Under the pieces are notes generated by a model. The model was given only the letters and a program-made list of their open reading frames with translations. It made no database searches and was not told where the DNA came from. Source: Anaerostipes rhamnosivorans (lineage in GTDB: Bacteria > Bacillota > Clostridia > Lachnospirales > Lachnospiraceae). From it: a DNA stretch of 64,000 bases. Shown in pieces: positions 57,784-64,000 of the stretch (position 1 is the first letter of the stretch; each line of letters opens with the position of its first letter). Made by a program: the position numbers and the translations under genes. Location of the stretch: contig NZ_CP040058.1 in NCBI RefSeq assembly GCF_005280655.1, positions 281,001-345,000 of the forward strand, read 5' to 3'.

Positions 57784-58020
57784 ATGAAGATCAATAAGGA
57801 CATTGTACGATCGTTATCTTTGATAACCCAGTTGGGAATCACGATTCTGACATCGGTATTCCTGTGCATGTTTTTGGGCCTTTGGCTGGACCGGAAGTTC
57901 TCTACCCATTTTTTTATACCTTTCTTGATTCTGGGTGTCGGAGGAGGACTAAGCGGTGCCTGGAAGCTCATAAGGAATGTCAGCCAAGACGAGGAGGATA
58001 ACGATGATGAAAGAACTTAA
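57784..58020 (+). CDS. AtpZ/AtpI-family small membrane protein
   Basis: The 78-residue protein MKINKDIVRSLSLITQLGIT has two membrane helices with GLWLDRKF between them, the pattern of the AtpZ (Ca2+/Mg2+ channel or assembly) family that heads many atp operons. It has AGGAGG 6 bases upstream. It overlaps the next gene by 17 bases. Confidence 0.85.
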   Translation: MKINKDIVRSLSLITQLGITILTSVFLCMFLGLWLDRKFSTHFFIPFLILGVGGGLSGAWKLIRNVSQDEEDNDDERT

Positions 58021-58435
58021 AGAGATCAATCCTATCCTTTTAGAATTGCTGGCCGGACTAGGGATTTACGGTGCAGCGGCCGGTGCGGCCGGCATGGTCA
58101 CATCGGGAGGTTCTGTATACTTTCTCGGAGGAATCCTAACAGGTCTGTTTCTTGCGGCCTGTCTGGTTCTTAATATGTATCTGACCATTGACACTGCGCT
58201 GGATCTGGATCCTGAATCTGCAAATAAGTATATGGTGCGGCGGACACTGGTCCGCAAATTCCTGACCGTCCTTGTGGCAGCGGCGGGGATCAGGATCCAT
58301 ATGCTGACGTTTTCTGGAATCATACTAGGAGTTTTGGGGATCAAGATTGCGGCATATCTGCAGCCGATGATCCACAGCCGGATATCGGGAGGAAAATCCG
58401 GCAGCAGTAATGAAGTAAAAAGGAGAATCTATTAA
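58004..58435 (+). CDS. atpI: ATP synthase subunit I-like protein
   Basis: The 143-residue protein starts at ATG 58004 (or 58007) after GAGGAGG inside the preceding gene; the frame open from 57977 has no site. Four membrane helices and the position match AtpI, the c-ring assembly helper. Similarity is by hydrophobic pattern and context more than by motif. Confidence 0.75.
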   Translation: MMKELKEINPILLELLAGLGIYGAAAGAAGMVTSGGSVYFLGGILTGLFLAACLVLNMYLTIDTALDLDPESANKYMVRRTLVRKFLTVLVAAAGIRIHMLTFSGIILGVLGIKIAAYLQPMIHSRISGGKSGSSNEVKRRIY

Positions 58436-58450
58436 AAAGGAGGGTATGCT

Positions 58451-59179
58451 ATGGGAATGATTCAGGCCCCCATGTTGGCTGCCGCATCGGGCAATGATGT
58501 GGACTTCATGGTACACGGGCTGATACCATTGAATTTTTTCGGGCATAAGGTATGGATCACCACCACTCATGTTACAACACTGATCGTTATGATCTTTATC
58601 ATGGTCCTTGCTTTGATTGCAAGGCGAAGTATCATGAAAGATTACGAGAAGCCCAGCGGCCTTGCAAATGCCGTGGAGATGGTGGTAGAGATGCTGGATA
58701 AGCTTGTAAAGAGCACCATGGGAAAACACTGGAAGCCGTTTGCCAACTATATCGGCAGCATCATGTTCTTTATCTTTATCGCCAACACATCCGGGCTGTT
58801 CGGGCTTCGGGCGCCGACAGCGGACTATGGGACCACCTTATCCCTTGCGCTGATCACATTTGTAATGATCCAGTACAGCGCATTTAAGACGAGAAAGTTC
58901 CGCATGTTTACGGATCTGTTTCAGCCGATCCCAGTGCTGTTTCCGGTGAATGTCATCGGGGAATTTGCGACGCCGGTTTCACTGTCGCTTCGTCTGTTCG
59001 GAAACATCATGGCGGGAACCATCATGCTTTCGCTGTGGTACGGCCTGCTTCCTATTTTTGCGAAGCTGGGACTACCGGCATTTCTGCATGTATATTTTGA
59101 CTTGTTTTCCGGAGCCATCCAGACCTTTGTGTTTGCCATGCTGACTATGACATTTATCGCTGATAAGAGAAATGCATAG
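58451..59179 (+). CDS. atpB: F0 ATP synthase subunit a
   Basis: The 242-residue protein has the a-subunit helices with SLSLRLFGNIMAG, which includes the essential Arg (SLRLFGN) at the ion channel, and the end VFAMLTMTFIADK. It forms the ion path with the c-ring. Confidence 0.96.
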   Translation: MGMIQAPMLAAASGNDVDFMVHGLIPLNFFGHKVWITTTHVTTLIVMIFIMVLALIARRSIMKDYEKPSGLANAVEMVVEMLDKLVKSTMGKHWKPFANYIGSIMFFIFIANTSGLFGLRAPTADYGTTLSLALITFVMIQYSAFKTRKFRMFTDLFQPIPVLFPVNVIGEFATPVSLSLRLFGNIMAGTIMLSLWYGLLPIFAKLGLPAFLHVYFDLFSGAIQTFVFAMLTMTFIADKRNA

Positions 59180-59240
59180 ACCGGAGAGAACTAACAGGAG
59201 TAATAGAAAAGAATAATTTTATTTTTAGGAGGATTTTCTT

Positions 59241-59504
59241 ATGAATATTTCAAGTGAAGCATTTGTATTAGGTTGTTCAGCAATCGGAGCAGGCCTTGCG
59301 CTGATCGCAGGTATCGGGCCTGGTGTAGGACAGGGTTACGCAGCGGGACAGGGTGCCGCAGCCGTGGGACGTAATCCCGGAGCAAAGGGAGATATCATGT
59401 CCACCATGCTTCTTGGACAGGCAGTTGCCGAGACAACAGGTCTTTACGGTCTGGTTATCGGTCTGATTCTGTTATACGCAAACCCATTATTCGCTAAATT
59501 ATAA
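59241..59504 (+). CDS. atpE: F0 ATP synthase subunit c, sodium-type signature
   Basis: The 87-residue hairpin has [14 protein letters not shown] with Gln31 and [14 protein letters not shown] with Val62, Glu64, Thr65, Thr66 and Tyr69. In the Na+ ring of Ilyobacter tartaricus the ligands are Gln32, Val63, Glu65, Ser66, Thr67 and Tyr70; all are kept with a conservative Ser to Thr. A Na+-driven rotor is therefore predicted. The carboxylate Glu64 binds the ion. Confidence 0.95.
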   Translation: MNISSEAFVLGCSAIGAGLALIAGIGPGVGQGYAAGQGAAAVGRNPGAKGDIMSTMLLGQAVAETTGLYGLVIGLILLYANPLFAKL

Positions 59505-59581
59505 TCCGGAGGACGAAAGCCGGCCAGATGTGACCGGCAGCACATGACAAACCGGAGAATTTAGGGAAAGGAGGACAGGAC

Positions 59582-60097
59582 GTGGACAGAATCTTTGGAC
59601 TTGATATCCAGCTTGGATTTGATGTATTGTGCCAGGCGATCGCAGTCTTTATTATGTTTACTTTTTTATCCTATGTATTGTTTGAGCCGGTCAGAAAGCT
59701 TTTAAATGACCGTAAGAAAAAGATTGCAGACGATCTGGATACAGCGGCGGCAGATAAAGAAGAAGCAGCCAGATTAAAAGCTGAATATGAAGAAAAGATC
59801 AGGGAGATAGAAAAAGAAGCCGATGAGATTTTAAGCCGGGCCAGAAAGAAAGCCCTGAAAAGGGAAGAGGAGATCGTTTCGGATGCCAGACAGGAAGCGG
59901 CAAGGATCACAGAGCGGGCAGAAAATGAGATCGCGCTGGAAAAGAAAAAGGTCCGGGATCAGGTGAAACAGGAGATGATCCAGGTGGCAGTGGCTATGGC
60001 AGGAAAGATCATCACAGAAAAAATCGATCCGGCTAAGCAGGATGCCCTTGTGGAAGAGACCTTAAAGGAGATGGGTGATCAGACATGGCGAAGCTAG
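59582..60097 (+). CDS. atpF: ATP synthase subunit b
   Basis: The 171-residue protein starts at GTG 59582 with AAAGGAGG upstream. One membrane helix (about 13-32) is followed by a long charged coiled coil ending ALVEETLKEMGDQTWRS. It is the stator stalk. It overlaps atpH by 13 bases. Confidence 0.94.
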   Translation: MDRIFGLDIQLGFDVLCQAIAVFIMFTFLSYVLFEPVRKLLNDRKKKIADDLDTAAADKEEAARLKAEYEEKIREIEKEADEILSRARKKALKREEEIVSDARQEAARITERAENEIALEKKKVRDQVKQEMIQVAVAMAGKIITEKIDPAKQDALVEETLKEMGDQTWRS

Positions 60098-60630
60098 TCA
60101 GCAAAACATATGGAGATGCCTATCTCACCCTGGCAGAGGAAAGGAAAACCCTTGACACTGTCATGGAGGAAGTCCTGGCTGTACGCCGGGTATTTTTGGA
60201 GAGCGGGGAGTTAAACCAGATGCTTTCCCATCCAAAGATCGTAAAAGAGGAAAAAATGCGGATACTGGAGACAGCATTCAAAGGCAGGATTTCCGAGGAT
60301 ATGATGGGCTTTTTGTTGGTCATTGTGAAAAAGGACCGATACCGTGACATAATGCCGATTCTGGACTATATCATCAGCCAGATGAAGAAGAAAGAGGGCA
60401 TAGGGAGCCTTAAGGTTGCCTCCGCTTTCAGTCTGTCCGAAGGACAGAAGGCAGACATTGTGTCTCGTATGAAAGAACTGACAGATTATAAGGAATTTGA
60501 AGTGGATTATGAGGTGGATGAGAGTCTGATCGGAGGGCTGGTACTTCGTCTTGAGGACAGAGTCATCGACAGCTCCATCAAAACAAAGCTTCAGACCATG
60601 GGAAAAAGTCTGTCAAAAATACAGTTGTGA
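60085..60630 (+). CDS. atpH: ATP synthase subunit delta
   Basis: The 181-residue protein has the delta/OSCP fold: AKLVSKTYGDAYLTLAEE, LSHPKIVKEEKMRILETAF and DESLIGGLVLRLEDRVID. It joins the stalk to the F1 head. Confidence 0.95.
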   Translation: MAKLVSKTYGDAYLTLAEERKTLDTVMEEVLAVRRVFLESGELNQMLSHPKIVKEEKMRILETAFKGRISEDMMGFLLVIVKKDRYRDIMPILDYIISQMKKKEGIGSLKVASAFSLSEGQKADIVSRMKELTDYKEFEVDYEVDESLIGGLVLRLEDRVIDSSIKTKLQTMGKSLSKIQL

Positions 60631-60657
60631 TTATAGGCAAGGAGGCAAGAAAGCAAA

Positions 60658-62169
60658 ATGAATTTAAGGCCAGAAGAGATTAGTTCTGTCATTAAAGAGC
60701 AGATCAAACAATACTCTACCAAGCTTGAAACCTCTGATATTGGAACCGTGATTCAGGTAGCCGACGGAATTGCAAGGATCCATGGCCTGGATGAGGCCAT
60801 GCAGGGAGAACTTTTAGAATTCCCGGGGGAAGTATACGGAATGGTACTGAACCTGGAAGAAGACAACGTCGGAGCCGTACTGCTGGGAGACCAGACAAAC
60901 ATCAGTGAGGGTGATGTCGTAAAAACTACCGGAAGAGTCGTGGAAGTGCCGGTGGGTGACGCGATGACCGGACGAGTTGTGAATTCCCTGGGACAGCCCA
61001 TCGATGGCAAGGGTCCGATCGAGTCGGATAAGTACCGTCCAATAGAAAGAGTAGCATCAGGAGTTATCTCAAGAAAATCCGTAGATACTCCGCTTCAGAC
61101 AGGAATCAAAGCGATCGACGCCATGGTGCCGATCGGACGCGGGCAGAGGGAGCTGATCATCGGTGACCGGCAGACCGGTAAGACTGCCATCGCGCTTGAC
61201 ACGATCATCAATCAGAAGGGTGAGGGAGTTCATTGTATCTATGTGGCAATCGGACAGAAGTCCTCAACCGTTGCAAATATCGTAAAGACATTAGAAGAAC
61301 ACGGAGCCATGGATTACACTACAGTTGTGGCATCCACGGCCAGTGAGCTGGCTCCGCTCCAGTATATCGCCCCATATGCAGGATGTGCCATTGGGGAAGA
61401 ATGGATGGAAAACGGGGAGGATGTTCTTGTCATCTATGATGACCTGAGCAAACATGCCACCGCATACCGTACCCTGTCCCTGCTGCTTAGGAGACCGCCG
61501 GGAAGAGAGGCTTATCCGGGAGATGTCTTTTATCTCCACTCCAGGCTTCTGGAGCGTGCGGCAAAGCTTTCAGATGAATTGGGAGGCGGTTCCTTGACGG
61601 CCCTGCCGCTCATCGAGACACAGGCGGGGGACGTTTCAGCGTATATCCCTACCAATGTCATCTCTATCACTGACGGACAGATTTATCTGGAGACTGAGAT
61701 GTTTAATGCAGGGTTCCGCCCTGCCATCAATGCAGGTCTCTCCGTATCCAGGGTCGGCGGCGCGGCACAGATCAAGGCTATGAAAAAGATCGCGGGACCG
61801 ATCCGTACCGACCTTGCACAGTACCGGGAGCTGGCGGCATTTGCGCAGTTTGGTTCAGAACTGGACGACGACACAAAAGAGCGTCTGGCCCAGGGTGAGA
61901 GGATCAAGGAAGTGCTGAAGCAGCCTCAGTATCAGCCGCTGCCGGTGGAACAGCAGGTAGTGATCATTTATGCAGCCACCAGAAAGTATCTGCTGGAGAT
62001 CAAGGTAGAAGATATCTTAGACTTCCAGAAGGAACTGTTTGAGCTGATCGATACCAAATATCCCGATGTTTTTCGGTCGATCCGGGAGACCAAGGAGCTT
62101 GGAAAGGAAGCGGAAGAACAGCTGATCACTGCGATCAAAGAGTGCAGGCAGCAGTTTGAAGCAAAGTAA
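60658..62169 (+). CDS. atpA: ATP synthase subunit alpha
   Basis: The 503-residue protein has Walker A GDRQTGKT near residue 170, [11 protein letters not shown], and the [12 protein letters not shown] and [20 protein letters not shown] motifs. It is the non-catalytic nucleotide-binding subunit of F1. Standard length. Confidence 0.98.
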   Translation: MNLRPEEISSVIKEQIKQYSTKLETSDIGTVIQVADGIARIHGLDEAMQGELLEFPGEVYGMVLNLEEDNVGAVLLGDQTNISEGDVVKTTGRVVEVPVGDAMTGRVVNSLGQPIDGKGPIESDKYRPIERVASGVISRKSVDTPLQTGIKAIDAMVPIGRGQRELIIGDRQTGKTAIALDTIINQKGEGVHCIYVAIGQKSSTVANIVKTLEEHGAMDYTTVVASTASELAPLQYIAPYAGCAIGEEWMENGEDVLVIYDDLSKHATAYRTLSLLLRRPPGREAYPGDVFYLHSRLLERAAKLSDELGGGSLTALPLIETQAGDVSAYIPTNVISITDGQIYLETEMFNAGFRPAINAGLSVSRVGGAAQIKAMKKIAGPIRTDLAQYRELAAFAQFGSELDDDTKERLAQGERIKEVLKQPQYQPLPVEQQVVIIYAATRKYLLEIKVEDILDFQKELFELIDTKYPDVFRSIRETKELGKEAEEQLITAIKECRQQFEAK

Positions 62170-62183
62170 AGAGGTGAGCTTTT

Positions 62184-63041
62184 ATGGCATCAATTGTTGA
62201 TATAAAAAGAAGAAAAGCCAGCATAGAAAGCACCGGACAGATTACAAAGGCGATGAAGCTTGTCTCCACTGTAAAGCTTCAACGGGCAAGGGCAAGGGCC
62301 GAAGAGTCCAGGACATATTTTGACAAGATGTACCAGACGGTATCCTCGATCTTAGCCCAGTCTGACAATATCGACCATCCCTATTTGAAGGCCAACGGAT
62401 CAGAGAAGAAGGCGGTGATCGCCATATCTTCCAACCGGGGGCTGGCCGGAGGTTATAATAACAATATCGTAAAGATGATCCGGGACAGCGGGATCTCCAA
62501 AGAGGATGCGGTGATCTACGGTGTGGGGCACAAGGCTATGGACAGCCTCGCAAACCGGGGCTACCATATCGCTTCCGACGACTCTGATATGATTGACGAA
62601 CCGGAGTATGAGGACGCTGTCGATCTTGGAAACCGGGTGCTCAAAGCTTTTGAGGACGGTGAGATCGGAGAGATCTATCTGGCATATACGAATTTTAAAA
62701 ATACCGTGGTCCATGAGCCGACCATGATCAAGCTGCTCCCTGTGGAGATCGACCCAGAGAAAAAGGACGGAGAGGATTCCAAAACTCTCATGAATTATGA
62801 GCCGGAACCGGAGGAGGCATTATCCATGCTGATTCCAAAGTACGTCTGCAGTTTGATCTTCGGTGCGCTCGTCACATCGGTTGCCAGCGAGAACGGCGCC
62901 AGGATGCAGGCCATGGATTCAGCAACGACCAACGCCGAAGAATTAATCGACAACCTGAGCCTTGCCTATAACAGGGCAAGACAGGGCGCCATCACGCAGG
63001 AATTGACAGAAATCATTTCAGGGGCAGAGGCGCTGGAATAG
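62184..63041 (+). CDS. atpG: ATP synthase subunit gamma
   Basis: The 285-residue protein has the N-terminal KRRKASIESTGQITKAMKLV helix and the C-terminal MDSATTNAEELIDNLSLAYN helix of the rotor shaft, and the SSNRGLAGGYNN motif. It fits 14 bases after atpA. Confidence 0.97.
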   Translation: MASIVDIKRRKASIESTGQITKAMKLVSTVKLQRARARAEESRTYFDKMYQTVSSILAQSDNIDHPYLKANGSEKKAVIAISSNRGLAGGYNNNIVKMIRDSGISKEDAVIYGVGHKAMDSLANRGYHIASDDSDMIDEPEYEDAVDLGNRVLKAFEDGEIGEIYLAYTNFKNTVVHEPTMIKLLPVEIDPEKKDGEDSKTLMNYEPEPEEALSMLIPKYVCSLIFGALVTSVASENGARMQAMDSATTNAEELIDNLSLAYNRARQGAITQELTEIISGAEALE

Positions 63042-63060
63042 AAGTAGGAGGAATTATTAA

Positions 63061-64000
<940 letters not shown>

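Noticed and set aside
57546..57971. 141-codon minus-strand frame upstream of the ATP synthase genes
   Set aside because: Most of it is antisense to the first atp genes; only a short stretch (SHDLSEAVQERNGDLVENV) looks protein-like, which is not enough to call a gene.

Overview
The window reads as chromosome of a low-to-mid GC Gram-positive anaerobe, most likely a gut Clostridia of the Lachnospiraceae type. This rests on strong AGGAGG ribosome sites, TTGACA/TATAAT promoters, many EFR1/ferredoxin and DUF1858 redox proteins, CwlD, MecA and GdpP homologues, and an F-type ATP synthase whose c subunit carries a sodium-binding signature. The genus cannot be fixed from the sequence alone. LAYOUT. (1) 1-9215: a sugar-acid (Entner-Doudoroff-like) catabolic region: the end of an IlvD/Edd dehydratase, then a zinc dehydrogenase, an aminotransferase and an APC permease behind a strong promoter with a 19-bp operator palindrome. 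An IclR regulator, a KduD-like dehydrogenase, a 2-hydroxyacid dehydrogenase, a KDPG aldolase fused to a VOC domain, and a KDG kinase follow. (2) 9216-18320: an ABC exporter, a small Xre/membrane-protein pair with repeated operators, a YdeI-family protein, a COG3044 ABC-class ATPase, an EFR1 flavodoxin-ferredoxin, a HAD hydrolase and a Cache/degenerate-GGDEF/EAL protein. (3) 18414-20040: tRNA-Pro followed by a graveyard of mobile DNA: a tyrosine-integrase stub, an IS256 fragment, a broken Xre gene, a hicA toxin gene with a stop codon beside an intact hicB, and an unrecorded 47-codon gene. (4) 20500-31252: dicarboxylate symporter, MATE pump, an aromatic-rich leader peptide with terminator before DAHP synthase, pth, mfd, a PrsA-like lipoprotein, DUF951 and the rpsF-ssb-rpsR operon with an S6:S18-type leader. 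(5) 31366-36521: gdpP-rplI-dnaB, a MerR regulator, a small ferredoxin and a DUF1858 protein. (6) 36795-44487: a galactitol-type PTS with two DhaK paralogues, one DhaL, a class II aldolase and a PRD regulator, an apparently self-contained pathway for an unidentified polyol or ketose. (7) 44715-47474: BlaI-like regulator and two frameshifted secreted-protein genes (helveticin-J-like and LRR/Ig-like) that share an N-terminal motif. (8) 47557-57146: iron alcohol dehydrogenase, GPH symporter, IolG-like dehydrogenase, MecA, CwlD, an alanine/sodium symporter, Sua5, and a phosphatase-like domain in frame with RpiB. (9) 57182-64000: phd/doc remnants and then the ATP synthase operon, cut by the window edge in atpD. 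The most notable non-coding signals are a candidate ribosome-mediated attenuator in front of DAHP synthase, with a mutually exclusive antiterminator that can be paired by eye, and a family of five dispersed hairpin elements. Each element starts inside or just after the U-tract of an intrinsic terminator, and the stems differ between copies by compensatory changes.
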